Shown in pieces: positions 9,558-25,761 of a DNA stretch of 64,000 nt (position 1 is its first letter; every line of letters starts with the position of its first letter). The stretch lies in the NCBI GenBank assembly GCA_963921795.1, contig OY997656.1, positions 60,384,871 to 60,448,870 on the forward strand, read 5' to 3'. The stretch comes from Nannobrachium achirus (Eukaryota; Chordata; Actinopteri; Myctophiformes; Myctophidae). The translations under genes were made by a program, and so were the position numbers. The notes under the pieces were generated by a model, which had not been told where the DNA came from, did no database searches, and saw nothing but the letters and a program-made list of their open reading frames with translations.

Positions 9558-12500
9558 TAAAATCTATGTTTTGATACCTTACTTATGTAATTTTGGGTCA
9601 ATCTGAAAAAAATAAAAATAAATGTCATATCCACGCGTTCGTCTCGAAGAGCTATACAACATACTAAAAGACGGGCGCTTAAAACCTATTGGTTTCCGAG
9701 TTATCACACTTTGAAAAATCTAGCATTTGTTAGCATTAGCATTTGTTAGCATTAGCATTTGTCGAAAAAAATTAGGGTTCCAGGGGTCACAGCAATGTGT
9801 CACACATACACACGTTCGTCTCGACGAGCTATACAACATACCAAAAGATTGGCACTATCGGAAATTTTGACTTAAAATCTATGTTTTGACGCCTTACTAT
9901 AGTCTTATGTAATTTTGGGGGTTTTGAAGTCAATCTGAAAAAAAAAAATGTCATATCCACGCGTTCGTCTCGAAGAGCTTTACAACATACTAAAAGAAGG
10001 GCGCTTAAAACCTATTGGTTTCCGAGTTAACGCACTTTGAAAAATCTAGCAGTTGTTAGCATTAGCATTTGTCGAAAATAAGTAGGGTTCCAGGGGTCAC
10101 ACAGCAATGTGTCACACATACACACGTTCGTCTCGATGAGCTATACAACATACCAAAAGATTGGCACTATCGGAAATTTTGGACTTAAAATCTATGTTTT
10201 GACGCCTTACTATAGTCTTATGTAATTTTGGGGGTTTTGAAGTCAATCTGAAAAAAATGAATAAATGTCATATCCATGTGTTCGTCTCGAAGAGCTTTAC
10301 AACATACTAAAAGAAGGGCGCTTAAAACCTATTGGTTTCCGAGTTATCGCACTTTGAAAAATCTAGCAGTTGTTAGCATTAGCATTTGTCGAAAATAAGT
10401 AGGGTTCCAGGGGTCACACAGCAATGTGTCACACATACACACGTTCGTCTCGATGAGCTATACAACATACCAAAAGATTGGCACTATCGGAAATTTTGGA
10501 CTTAAAATCTATGTTTTGACGCCTTACTATAGTCTTATGTAATTTTGGGGGTTTTGAAGTCAATCTGAAAAAAATGAATAAATGTCATATCCACGCGTTC
10601 GTCTCGAAGAGCTATACAACATACTAAAAGACGGGCGCTTAAAACCTATTGGTTTCAGAGTTATCGCACTTTGAAAAATCTAGCAGTTGTTAGCATTAGC
10701 ATTTGTCGAAAAAAATTAGGGTTCCAGGGGTCACACAGCAATGTGTCACACATACACACGTTCGTCTCGATGAGCTATACAACATACCAAAAGATTGGCA
10801 CTATCGGAAATTTTGGACTTAAAATCTATGTTTTGACGCCTTACTATAGTCTTATGTAATTTTGGGGGTTTTGAAGTCAATCTGAATTTTTTTTATAAAT
10901 GTCATATCCATGCGTTCGTCTCGAAGAGCTTTACAACATACTAAAAGAAGGGCGCTTAAAACCTATTGGTTTCCGAGTTATCGCACTTTGAAAAATCTAG
11001 CATTTGTTAGCATTAGCATTTGTTAGCATTAGCATTTGTCGAAAAAAAATAGGGTTCCAGGGGTCACACAGCAATGTGTCACACATACACACGTTCGTCT
11101 CGACGAGCTATACAACATACCAAAAGATTGTCACTATCGGAAATTTTGGACTTAAAATCTATGTTTTGACGCCTTACTATAGTCTATGTAATTTTGGGGG
11201 TTTTGAAGTCAATCTGAAAAAAATGAATAAATGTCATATCCACGCGTTCGTCTCGAAGAGCTTTACAACATACTAAAAGAAGGGCGCTTAAAACCTATTG
11301 GTTTCCGAGTTATCGCACTTTGAAAAATCTAGCAGTTGTTAGCATTAGCATTTGTCGAAAATAAGTAGGGTTCCAGGGGTCACACAGCAATGTGTCACAC
11401 ATACACACGTTCGTCTCGACGAGCTATACAACATACCAAAAGATTGGCAGTGTCGGAAATTTTTACTTAAAATCTATGTTTTGACGCCTTACTATAGTCT
11501 TATGTAATTTGGGGGTTTTGAAGTCAATCTGAAAAAAATTTAAATAAATGTCATATCCACGCGTTCGTCTCGAAGAGCTATACAACATACTAAAAGACGG
11601 GCGCTTAAAACCTATTGGTTTCCGAGTTATCACACTTTGAAAAATCTAGCATTTGTTAGCATTAGCATTTGTCGAAAAAAATTTGGGTTCCAGGGGTCAC
11701 ACAGCAATGTGTCAAACATACACACGTTCGTCTCGACGAGCTATACAACATACCAAAAGATTGGCACTATCGGAAATTTTGGACTTAAAATCTATGTTTT
11801 GACGCCTTACTATAGTCTTATGTAATTTTGGGGGTTTTGAAGTCAATCTGAAAAAAATGAATAAATGTCATATCCACGCGTTCGTCTCGAAGAGCTTTAC
11901 AACATACTAAAAGAAGGGCGCTTAAAACCTATTGGTTTCCGAGTTCTCGCACTTTGAAAAATCTAGCAGTTGTTAGCATTAGCATTTGTCGAAAATAAGT
12001 AGGGTTCCAGGGGTCACACAGCAATGTGTCACACATACACACGTTCGTCTCGATGAGCTATACAACATACCAAAAGATTGGCACTATCGGAAATTTTGGA
12101 CTTAAAATCTATGTTTTGACGCCTTACTATAGTCTTATGTAATTTTGGGGATTTGAAGTCAATTTAAAAAAAATGAATAAATGTCATATCCACGCTTTCG
12201 TCTCGAAGAGCTATACAACATACTAAAAGACGGGCGTTTAAAACCTATTGGTTTCCGACTTATCACACTTTGAAAAATCTAGCATTTGTTAGCATTAGCA
12301 TTTGTCGAAAATAAGTAGGGTTCCAGGGGTCACACAGCAATGTGTCACACATACACACGTTCGTCTCGATGAGCTATACAACATACCAAAAGATTGGCAC
12401 TATTGGAAATTTTGGACTTAAAATCTATGTTTTGACGCCTTACTTATGTAATTTTGGGGGTTTTGAAGTCAATCTGAAAAAAATTAATAAATGTCATATC

Positions 12501-15500
12501 CACGCGTTCGTCTCGAAGAGCTTTACAACATACTAAAAGAAGGGCGCTTAAAACCTATTGGTTTCCGAGTTATCACACTTTGAAAAATCTAGCATTTGTT
12601 AGCATTGGCATTTGTTAGCATTAGCATTTGTCGAAAAAAAATTGGGTTCCAGGGGTCACACAGCAATGTGTCACACATACACACGTTCGTCTCGACGAGC
12701 TATACAACATACCAAAAGATTGTCACTATCGGAAATTTTGGACTTAAAATCTATGTTTTGACGCCTTACTATAGTCTTATGTAATTTTGGGGGTTTTGAA
12801 GTCAATCTGAAAAAAATGAATAAATGTCATATCCACGCGTTCGTCTCGAAGAGCTTTACAACATACTAAAAGAAGGGCGCTTAAAACCATTACTGGTTTC
12901 CGAGTTATCGCACTTTGAAAAATCTAGCAGTTGTTAGCATTAGCATTTGTTAGAATTAGCATTTGTCGAAAAACAATTGGGTTCCAGGGGTCACACAGCA
13001 ATGTGTCACACATACACACATTCGTCTCGATGAGCTATACAACATACCAAAAGATTGGCACTATCGGAAGTTTTGGACTTAAAATCTATGTTTTGACGCC
13101 TTACTATATAGTCTTATGTAATTTTGGGGGTTTTGAAGTCAATCTGAAAAAAATGAATAAATGTCATATCCACGCGTTCGTCTCGAAGAGCTTTACAACA
13201 TACTAAAAGAAGGGCGCTTAAAACCTATTGGTTTCCGAGTTATCGCACTTTGAAAAATCTAGCAGTTGTTAGCATTAGCATTTGTCGAAAATAAGTAGGG
13301 TTCCAGGGGTCACACAGCAATGTGTCACACATACACACGTTCGTCTCGACGAGCTATACAACATACCAAAAGATTGGCAGTGTCGGAAATTTTTACTTAA
13401 AATCTATGTTTTGACGCCTTACTATAGTCTTATGTAATTTGGGGGTTTTGAAGTCAATCTGAAAAAAATAAAAATAAATGTCATATCCACGCGTTCGTCT
13501 CGAAGAGCTATACAACATACTAAAAGACGGGCGCTTAAAACCTATTGGTTTCCGAGTTATCACACTTTGAAAAATCTAGCATTTGTTAGCATTAGCATTT
13601 GTTAGCATTAGCATTTGTCGAAAAAAATTTGGGTTCCAGGGGTCACACAGCAATGTGTCAAACATACACACGTTCGTCTCGACGAGCTATACAACATACC
13701 AAAAGATTGGCACTATCGGAAATTTTGGACTTAAAATCTATGTTTTGACGCCTTACTATAGTCTTATGTAATTTTGGGGGTTTTGAAGTCAATCTGAAAA
13801 AAATGAATAAATGTCATATCCACGCGTTCGTCTCGAAGAGCTTTACAACATACTAAAAGAAGGGCGCTTAAAACCTATTGGTTTCCGAGTTATCGCACTT
13901 TGAAAAATCTAGCAGTTGTTAGCATTAGCATTTGTCGAAAATAAGTAGGGTTCCAGGGGTCACACAGCAATGTGTCACACATACACACGTTCGTCTCGAT
14001 GAGCTATACAACATACCAAAAGATTGGCACTATCGGAAATTTTGGACTTAAAATCTATGTTTTGACGCCTTACTATATAGTCTTATGTAATTTTGGGGAT
14101 TTGAAGTCAATTTAAAAAAAATGAATAAATGTCATATCCACGCTTTCGTCTCGAAGAGCTATACAACATACTAAAAGACGGGCGTTTAAAACCTATTGGT
14201 TTCCGACTTATCACACTTTGAAAAATCTAGCATTTGTTAGCATTAGCATTTGTCGAAAATAAGTAGGGTTCCAGGGGTCACACAGCAATGTGTCACACAT
14301 ACACACGTTCGTCTCGATGAGCTATACAACATACCAAAAGATTGGCACTATTGGAAATTTTGGACTTAAAATCTATGTTTTGACGCCTTACTTATGTAAT
14401 TTTGGGGGTTTTGAAGTCAATCTGAAAAAAATTAATAAATGTCATATCCACGCGTTCGTCTCGAAGAGCTTTACAACATACTAAAAGAAGGGCGCTTAAA
14501 ACCTATTGGTTTCCGAGTTATCACACTTTGAAAAATCTAGCATTTGTTAGCATTAGCATTTGTTAGCATTAGCATTTGTCGAAAAAAAATTGGGTTCCAG
14601 GGGTCACACAGCAATGTGTCACACATACACACGTTCGTCTCGACGAGCTATACAACATACCAAAAGATTGTCACTATCGGAAATTTTGGACTTAAAATCT
14701 ATGTTTTGACGCCTTACTATAGTCTTATGTAATTTTGGGGGTTTTGAAGTCAATCTGAAAAAAATGAATAAATGTCATATCCACGCGTTCGTCTCGAAGA
14801 GCTTTACAACATACTAAAAGAAGGGCGCTTAAAACCATTACTGGTTTCCGAGTTATCGCACTTTGAAAAATCTAGCAGTTGTTAGCATTAGCATTTGTTA
14901 GAATTAGCATTTGTCGAAAAACAATTGGGTTCCAGGGGTCACACAGCAATGTGTCACACATACACACGTTCGTCTCGATGAGCTATACAACATACCAAAA
15001 GATTGGCACTATCGGAAGTTTTGGACTTAAAATCTATGTTTTGACGCCTTACTATAGTCTTATGTAATTTTGGGGGTTTTGAAGTCAATCTGAAAAAAAT
15101 GAATAAATGTCATATCCACGCGTTCGTCTCGAAGAGCTTTACAACATACTAAAAGAAGGGCGCTTAAAACCTATTGGTTTCCGAGTTATCGCACTTTGAA
15201 AAATCTAGCAGTTGTTAGCATTAGCATTTGTCGAAAATAAGTAGGTTCCAGGGGTCACACAGCAATGTGTCACACATACACACGTTCGTCTCGACGAGCT
15301 ATACAACATACCAAAAGATTGGCAGTGTCGGAAATTTTTACTTAAAATCTATGTTTTGACGCCTTACTATAGTCTTATGTAATTTGGGGGTTTTGAAGTC
15401 AATCTGAAAAAAATAAAAATAAATGTCATATCCACGCGTTCGTCTCGAAGAGCTATACAACATACTAAAAGACGGGCGCTTAAAACCTATTGGTTTCCGA

Positions 15501-18500
15501 GTTATCACACTTTGAAAAATCTAGCATTTGTTAGCATTAGCATTTGTTAGCATTAGCATTTGTCGAAAAAAATTTGGGTTCCAGGGGTCACACAGCAATG
15601 TGTCAAACATACACACGTTCGTCTCGACGAGCTATACAACATACCAAAAGATTGGCACTATCGGAAATTTTGGACTTAAAATCTATGTTTTGACGCCTTA
15701 CTATAGTCTTATGTAATTTTGGGGGTTTTGAAGTCAATCTGAAAAAAATGAATAAATGTCATATCCACGCGTTCGTCTCGAAGAGCTTTACAACATACTA
15801 AAAGAAGGGCGCTTAAAACCTATTGGTTTCCGAGTTATCGCACTTTGAAAAATCTAGCAGTTGTTAGCATTAGCATTTGTCGAAAATAAGTAGGGTTCCA
15901 GGGGTCACACAGCAATGTGTCACACATACACACGTTCGTCTCGATGAGCTATACAACATACCAAAAGATTGGCACTATCGGAAATTTTGGACTTAAAATC
16001 TATGTTTTGACGCCTTACTATATAGTCTTATGTAATTTTGGGGATTTGAAGTCAATTTAAAAAAAATGAATAAATGTCATATCCACGCTTTCGTCTCGAA
16101 GAGCTATACAACATACTAAAAGACGGGCGTTTAAAACCTATTGGTTTCCGACTTATCACACTTTGAAAAATCTAGCATTTGTTAGCATTAGCATTTGTCG
16201 AAAATAAGTAGGGTTCCAGGGGTCACACAGCAATGTGTCACACATACACACGTTCGTCTCGATGAGCTATACAACATACCAAAAGATTGGCACTATTGGA
16301 AATTTTGGACTTAAAATCTATGTTTTGACGCCTTACTTATGTAATTTTGGGGGTTTTGAAGTCAATCTGAAAAAAATTAATAAATGTCATATCCACGCGT
16401 TCGTCTCGAAGAGCTTTACAACATACTAAAAGAAGGGCGCTTAAAACCTATTGGTTTCCGAGTTATCACACTTTGAAAAATCTAGCATTTGTTAGCATTA
16501 GCATTTGTTAGCATTAGCATTTGTCGAAAAAAATTGGGTTCCAGGGGTCACACAGCAATGTGTCACACATACACACGTTCGTCTCGACGAGCTATACAAC
16601 ATACCAAAAGATTGTCACTATCGGAAATTTTGGACTTAAAATCTATGTTTTGACGCCTTACTATAGTCTTATGTAATTTTGGGGGTTTTGAAGTCAATCT
16701 GAAAAAAATGAATAAATGTCATATCCACGCGTTCGTCTCGAAGAGCTTTACAACATACTAAAAGAAGGGCGCTTAAAACCATTACTGGTTTCCGAGTTAT
16801 CGCACTTTGAAAAATCTAGCAGTTGTTAGCATTAGCATTTGTTAGAATTAGCATTTGTCGAAAAAAAATTGGGTTCCAGGGGTCACACAGCAATGTGTCA
16901 CACATACACACGTTCGTCTCGATGAGCTATACAACATACCAAAAGATTGGCACTATCGGAAGTTTTGGACTTAAAATCTATGTTTTGACGCCTTACTATA
17001 GTCTTATGTAATTTTGGGGGTTTTGAAGTCAATCTGAAAAAAATGAATAAATGTCATATCCACGCGTTCGTCTCGAAGAGCTTTACAACATACTAAAAGA
17101 AGGGCGCTTAAAACCTATTGGTTTCCGAGTTATCGCACTTTGAAAAATCTAGCAGTTGTTAGCATTAGCATTTGTCGAAAATAAGTAGGGTTCCAGGGGT
17201 CACACAGCAATGTGTCACACATACACACGTTCGTCTCGACGAGCTATACAACATACCAAAAGATTGGCAGTCGGAAATTTTTACTTAAAATCTATGTTTT
17301 GACGCCTTACTATAGTCTTATGTAATTTGGGGGTTTTGAAGTCAATCTGAAAAAAATAAAAATAAATGTCATATCCACGCGTTCGTCTCGAAGAGCTATA
17401 CAACATACTAAAAGACGGGCGCTTAAAACCTATTGGTTTCCGAGTTATCACACTTTGAAAAATCTAGCATTTGTTAGCATTAGCATTTGTTAGCATTAGC
17501 ATTTGTCGAAAAAAATTTGGGTTCCAGGGGTCACACAGCAATGTGTCAAACATACACACGTTCGTCTCGACGAGCTATACAACATACCAAAAGATTGGCA
17601 CTATCGGAAATTTTGGACTTAAAATCTATGTTTTGATTACATAAGACTATAGTCTTATGTAATTTTGGGGGTTTTGAAGGGTTTTGAAGTCAATCTGAAA
17701 AAAATGAATAAATGTCATATCCACGCGTTCGTCTCGAAGAGCTTTACAACATACTAAAAGAAGGGCGCTTAAAACCTATTGGTTTCCGAGTTATCGCACT
17801 TTGAAAAATCTAGCAGTTGTTAGCATTAGCATTTGTCGAAAATAAGTAGGGTTCCAGGGGTCACACAGCAATGTGTCACACATACACACGTTCGTCTCGA
17901 TGAGCTATACAACTTACCAAAAGATTGGCACTATCGGAAATTTTGGACTTAAAATCTATGTTTTGACGCCTTACTATAGTCTTATGTAATTTGGGGGATT
18001 TGAAGTCAATTTAAAAAAAATGAATAAATGTTATATCCACGCTTTCGTCTCGAAGAGCTATACAACATACTAAAAGACGGGCGTTTAAAACCTATTGGTT
18101 TCCGACTTATCACACTTTGAAAAATCTAGCATTTGTTAGCATTAGCATTTGTCGAAAATAAGTAGGGTTCCAGGGGTCACACAGCAATGTGTCACACATA
18201 CACACGTTCGTCTCGATGAGCTATACAACATACCAAAAGATTGGCACTATTGGAAATTTTGGACTTAAAATCTATGTGTTGACGCCTTACTTATGTAATT
18301 TTGGGGGTTTTGAAGTCAATCTGAAAAAAAATAATAAATGTCATATCCACGCGTTCGTCTCGAAGAGCTTTACAACATACTAAAAGAAGGGCGCTTAAAA
18401 CCTATTGGTTTCCGAGTTATCACACTTTGAAAAATCTAGCATTTGTTAGCATTAGCATTTGTTAGCATTAGCATTTGTCGAAAAAAAATTGGGTTCCAGG

Positions 18501-21500
18501 GGTCACACAGCAATGTGTCACACATACACACGTTCGTCTCGACGAGCTATACAACATACCAAAAGATTGGCACTATCGGAAATTTTGGACTTAAAATCTA
18601 TGTTTTGACGCCTTACTATATAGTCTTATGTAATTTTGGGGGTTTTGAAGTCAATCTGAAAAAAATGAATAAATGTCATATCCACGCGTTCGTCTCGAAG
18701 AGCTTTACAACATACTAAAAGAAGGGCGCTTAAAACCTATTGGTTTCCGAGTTATCACACTTTGAAAAATCTAGCAGTTGTTAGCATTAGCATTTGTCGA
18801 AAATAAGTAGGGTTCCAGGGGTCACACAGCAATGTGTCACACATACACACGTTCGTCTCGATGAGCTATACAACATACCAAAAGATTGGCACTATCGGAA
18901 ATTTTGGACTTAAAATCTATGTTTTGACGCCTTACTATATAGTCTTATGTAATTTTGGTGATTTGAAGTCAATTTAAAAAAAAATTATAAATGTCATATC
19001 CACGCTTTCGTCTCGAAGAGCTATACAACATACTAAAAGACGGGCGTTTAAAACCTATTGGTTTCCGACTTATCACACTTTGAAAAATCTAGCATTTGTT
19101 AGCATTAGCATTTGTCGAAAATAAGTAGGGTTCCAGGGGTCACACAGCAATGTGTCACACATACACACGTTCGTCTCGATGAGCTATACAACATACCAAA
19201 AGATTGGCACTATCGGAAATGTTGGACTTAAAATCTATGTTTTGACGCCTTACTATAGTCTTATGTAATTTTGGGGGTTTTGAAGTCAATCTGAAAAAAA
19301 TGAATAAATGTCATATCCACGCGTTCGTCTCGAAGAGCTATACAACATACTAAAAGACGGGCGCTTAAAACCTATTGGTTTCAGAGTTATCGCACTTTGA
19401 AAAATCTAGCAGTTGTTAGCATTAGCATTTGTTAGCATAAGCTTTTGTCGAAAAAAATTAGGGTTCCAGGGGTCACACAGCAATGTGTCACACATACACA
19501 CGTTCGTCTCGACGAGCTATACAACATACCAAAAGATTGGCACTATCGGAAATTTTAACTTAAAATCTATGTTTTGACGCCTTACTATAGTCTTATGTAA
19601 TTTTGGGGGTTTTGAAGTCAATCTGAAAAAAATAAAAATAAATTTCATATCCACGCGTTCGTCTCGAAGAGCTATACAACATACTAAAAGACGGGCGCTT
19701 AAAACCTATTGGTTTCCGAGTTATCACACTTTGAAAAATCTAGCATTTGTTAGCATAAGCATTTGTTAGCATTAGCATTTGTCGAAAAAAATTAGGGTTC
19801 CAGGGGTCACACAGCAATGTGTCACACATACACACGTTTGTCTCGATGAGCTATACAACATACCAAAAGATTGGCACTATCGGAAATTTTGGACTTAAAA
19901 TCTATGTTTTGACGCCTTACTATAGTCTTATGTAATTTTGGGGGTTTTGAAGTCAATCTGAAAGAAATGAATAAATATCATATCCACGCGTTCGTCTCGA
20001 AGAGCTATACAACATACTAAAAGACGGGCGCTTAAAACCTATTGGTTTCAGAGTTATCGCACTTTGAAAAATCTAGCAGTTGTTAGCATTAGCATTTGTT
20101 AGCATAAGCTTTTGTCGACAAAAATTAGGGTTCCAGTGGTCACACAGCAATGTGTCACACATACACACGTTCGTCTCGACGAGCTATACAACATACCAAA
20201 AGATTGTCACTATCGGAAATTTTGGACTTAAAATCTATGTTTTGACGCCTTACTATAGTCTTATGTAATTTTGGGGGTTTTGAAGTCAGTCTGAAAAAAA
20301 TGAATAAATGTCATATCCACGTGTTCGTCTCGAAGAGCTTTACAACATACGAAAAGAAGGGCGCTTAAAACCAATTGGTTTCCGAGTTATCGCACTTTGA
20401 AAAATGTGTTAGAATTAGCATTTGTCGAAAAAAATTAGGGTTCCAGGGGTCACACAGCAATGTGTCACACATACACACGTTCGTCTCGACGAGCTATACA
20501 ACATACCAAAAGATTGGCACTATCGGAAATTTTAACTTAAAATCTATGTTTTGACGCCTTACTATAGTCTTATGTAATTTTGGGGGTTTTGAAGTCAATC
20601 TGAAAAAAATAAAAATAAATTTCATATCCACGCGTTCGTCTCGAAGAGCTATACAACATACTAAAAGACGGGCGCTTAAAACCTATTGGTTTCCGAGTTA
20701 TCACACTTTGAAAAATCTAGCATTTGTTAGCATTAGCATTTGTTAGCATTAGCATTTGTCGAAAAAAATTTGGGTTCCAGGGGTCACACAGCAATGTGTC
20801 AAACATACACACGTTCGTCTCGACGAGCTATACAACATACCAAAAGATTGGCACTATCGGAAATTTTGGACTTAAAATCTATGTTTTGATTACATAAGAC
20901 TATAGTCTTATGTAATTTTGGGGGTTTTGAAGGGTTTTGAAGTCAATCTGAAAAAAATGAATAAATGTCATATCCACGCGTTCGTCTCGAAGAGCTTTAC
21001 AACATACTAAAAGAAGGGCGCTTAAAACCTATTGGTTTCCGAGTTATCGCACTTTGAAAAATCTAGCAGTTGTTAGCATTAGCATTTGTCGAAAATAAGT
21101 AGGGTTCCAGGGGTCACACAGCAATGTGTCACACATACACACGTTCGTCTCGATGAGCTATACAACTTACCAAAAGATTGGCACTATCGGAAATTTTGGA
21201 CTTAAAATCTATGTTTTGACGCCTTACTATAGTCTTATGTAATTTGGGGGATTTGAAGTCAATTTAAAAAAAATGAATAAATGTTATATCCACGCTTTCG
21301 TCTCGAAGAGCTATACAACATACTAAAAGACGGGCGTTTAAAACCTATTGGTTTCCGACTTATCACACTTTGAAAAATCTAGCATTTGTTAGCATTAGCA
21401 TTTGTCGAAAATAAGTAGGGTTCCAGGGGTCACACAGCAATGTGTCACACATACACACGTTCGTCTCGATGAGCTATACAACATACCAAAAGATTGGCAC

Positions 21501-24500
21501 TATTGGAAATTTTGGACTTAAAATCTATGTGTTGACGCCTTACTTATGTAATTTTGGGGGTTTTGAAGTCAATCTGAAAAAAAATAATAAATGTCATATC
21601 CACGCGTTCGTCTCGAAGAGCTTTACAACATACTAAAAGAAGGGCGCTTAAAACCTATTGGTTTCCGAGTTATCACACTTTGAAAAATCTAGCATTTGTT
21701 AGCATTAGCATTTGTTAGCATTAGCATTTGTCGAAAAAAAATTGGGTTCCAGGGGTCACACAGCAATGTGTCACACATACACACGTTCGTCTCGACGAGC
21801 TATACAACATACCAAAAGATTGGCACTATCGGAAATTTTGGACTTAAAATCTATGTTTTGACGCCTTACTATATAGTCTTATGTAATTTTGGGGGTTTTG
21901 AAGTCAATCTGAAAAAAATGAATAAATGTCATATCCACGCGTTCGTCTCGAAGAGCTTTACAACATACTAAAAGAAGGGCGCTTAAAACCTATTGGTTTC
22001 CGAGTTATCACACTTTGAAAAATCTAGCAGTTGTTAGCATTAGCATTTGTCGAAAATAAGTAGGGTTCCAGGGGTCACACAGCAATGTGTCACACATACA
22101 CACGTTCGTCTCGATGAGCTATACAACATACCAAAAGATTGGCACTATCGGAAATTTTGGACTTAAAATCTATGTTTTGACGCCTTACTATATAGTCTTA
22201 TGTAATTTTGGTGATTTGAAGTCAATTTAAAAAAAAATTATAAATGTCATATCCACGCTTTCGTCTCGAAGAGCTATACAACATACTAAAAGACGGGCGT
22301 TTAAAACCTATTGGTTTCCGACTTATCACACTTTGAAAAATCTAGCATTTGTTAGCATTAGCATTTGTCGAAAATAAGTAGGGTTCCAGGGGTCACACAG
22401 CAATGTGTCACACATACACACGTTCGTCTCGATGAGCTATACAACATACCAAAAGATTGGCACTATCGGAAATGTTGGACTTAAAATCTATGTTTTGACG
22501 CCTTACTATAGTCTTATGTAATTTTGGGGGTTTTGAAGTCAATCTGAAAAAAATGAATAAATGTCATATCCACGCGTTCGTCTCGAAGAGCTATACAACA
22601 TACTAAAAGACGGGCGCTTAAAACCTATTGGTTTCAGAGTTATCGCACTTTGAAAAATCTAGCAGTTGTTAGCATTAGCATTTGTTAGCATAAGCTTTTG
22701 TCGAAAAAAATTAGGGTTCCAGGGGTCACACAGCAATGTGTCACACATACACACGTTCGTCTCGACGAGCTATACAACATACCAAAAGATTGGCACTATC
22801 GGAAATTTTAACTTAAAATCTATGTTTTGACGCCTTACTATAGTCTTATGTAATTTTGGGGGTTTTGAAGTCAATCTGAAAAAAATAAAAATAAATTTCA
22901 TATCCACGCGTTCGTCTCGAAGAGCTATACAACATACTAAAAGACGGGCGCTTAAAACCTATTGGTTTCCGAGTTATCACACTTTGAAAAATCTAGCATT
23001 TGTTAGCATAAGCATTTGTTAGCATTAGCATTTGTCGAAAAAAATTAGGGTTCCAGGGGTCACACAGCAATGTGTCACACATACACACGTTTGTCTCGAT
23101 GAGCTATACAACATACCAAAAGATTGGCACTATCGGAAATTTTGGACTTAAAATCTATGTTTTGACGCCTTACTATAGTCTTATGTAATTTTGGGGGTTT
23201 TGAAGTCAATCTGAAAGAAATGAATAAATATCATATCCACGCGTTCGTCTCGAAGAGCTATACAACATACTAAAAGACGGGCGCTTAAAACCTATTGGTT
23301 TCAGAGTTATCGCACTTTGAAAAATCTAGCAGTTGTTAGCATTAGCATTTGTTAGCATAAGCTTTTGTCGACAAAAATTAGGGTTCCAGGGGTCACACAG
23401 CAATGTGTCACACATACACACGTTCGTCTCGACGAGCTATACAACATACCAAAAGATTGTCACTATCGGAAATTTTGGACTTAAAATCTATGTTTTGACG
23501 CCTTACTATAGTCTTATGTAATTTTGGGGGTTTTGAAGTCAGTCTGAAAAAAATGAATAAATGTCATATCCACGTGTTCGTCTCGAAGAGCTTTACAACA
23601 TACGAAAAGAAGGGCGCTTAAAACCAATTGGTTTCCGAGTTATCGCACTTTGAAAAATGTGTTAGAATTAGCATTTGTCGAAAAAAATTAGGGTTCCAGG
23701 GGTCACACAGCAATGTGTCACACATACACACGTTCGTCTCGACGAGCTATACAACATACCAAAAGATTGGCACTATCGGAAATTTTAACTTAAAATCTAT
23801 GTTTTGACGCCTTACTATAGTCTTATGTAATTTTGGGGGTTTTGAAGTCAATCTGAAAAAAATAAAAATAAATTTCATATCCACGCGTTCGTCTCGAAGA
23901 GCTATACAACATACTAAAAGACGGGCGCTTAAAACCTATTGGTTTCCGAGTTATCACACTTTGAAAAATCTAGCATTTGTTAGCATAAGCATTTGTTAGC
24001 ATTAGCATTTGTCGAAAAAAATTAGGGTTCCAGGGGTCACACAGCAATGTGTCACACATACACACGTTTGTCTCGATGAGCTATACAACATACCAAAAGA
24101 TTGGCACTATCGGAAATTTTGGACTTAAAATCTATGTTTTGACGCCTTACTATAGTCTTATGTAATTTTGGGGGTTTTGAAGTCAATCTGAAAGAAATGA
24201 ATAAATATCATATCCACGCGTTCGTCTCGAAGAGCTATACAACATACTAAAAGACGGGCGCTTAAAACCTATTAGTTTCAGAGTTATTGCACTTTGAAAA
24301 ATCTAGCAGTTGTTAGCATTAGCATTTGTTAGCATTAGCATTTGTCGAAAAAAATTAGGGTTCCAGGGGTCACACAGCAATGTGTCACACATACACACGT
24401 TCGTCTCGACGAGCTATACAACATACCAAAAGATTGTCACTATCGGAAATTTTGGACTTAAAATCTATGTTTTGACGCCTTACTATAGTCTTATGTAATT

Positions 24501-25761
24501 TTGGGGGTTTTGAAGTCAGTCTGAAAAAAATGAATAAATGTCATATCCACGTGTTCGTCTCGAAGAGCTTTACAACATACGAAAAGAAGGGCGCTTAAAA
24601 CCAATTGGTTTCCGAGTTATCGCACTTTGAAAAATGTGTTAGAATTAGCATTTGTCGAAAAAAAGTAGGGTTCCAGGGGTCACACAGCAATGTGTCACAC
24701 ATACACACGTTCGTCTCGACGAGCTATACAACATACCAAAAGATTGGCACTATCGGAAATTTTGGACTTAAAATCTATGTTTTGACGCCTTACTATAGTC
24801 TTATGTAATTTTGGGGGTTTTGAAGTCAATCTGAAAAAAATGAATAAATGTCATATCCACGCGTTCGTCTCGAAGAGCTATACAACATACTAAAAGATTG
24901 GCACTATCGGAAATTTTGTACTTAAAATCTATGTTTTGATGCCTTACTATTAGTCTTATGTAATTTTGGGGGTTTTGAAGTCAATCTGAAAAAAAAAAGA
25001 AATATATATCATATCCACGCGTTCGTCTCGAAGAGCTAAACAACATACTAAAAGACGGGCGCTTAAAACCTATTGGTTTCCGAGTTATCACACTTTGAAA
25101 AATCTAGCATTTGTTAGCATTAGCATTTGTCAAAAATAAGTAGGGTTCCAGGGGTCACACAGCAATGTGTCACACATACACAGGTTCGTCTCGATGAGCT
25201 ATACAACATACCAAAAGATTGGCACTATCGGAAATTTTGGACTTAAAATCTATGTTTTGACGCCTTACTAATAGTCTTATGTAATTTTGGGGGTTTTGAA
25301 GTCAATCTGAAAAAAATGAATAAATGTCATATCCACGCGTTCGTCTCGAAGAGCTATACAACATACTAAAAGATTGGCACTATCGGAAATGTTGTACTTA
25401 AAATCTATGTTTTGACGCCTTACTATAGTCTTATGTAATTTTGGGGGTTTTGAAGTCAATCTGAAAAAAATAAAAATAAATGTCATATCCACGCGTTCGT
25501 CTCGAAGAGCTATACAACATACTAAAAGATGGGCGCTTAAAACCTATTGGTTTCCGAGTTATCGCACTTTGAAAAATCTAGCAGTTGTTAACCTTAGCAT
25601 TTGTTAGCATTAGCATTTGTCGAAAAAAAGTAGGGTTCCAGGGGTCACACAGCAATGTGTCACACATACACACGTTCGTCTCGACGAGCTATACAACATA
25701 CCAAAAGATTGGCACTATCGGAAATTTTGACTTAAAATCTATTTTTTGACGCCTTACTATA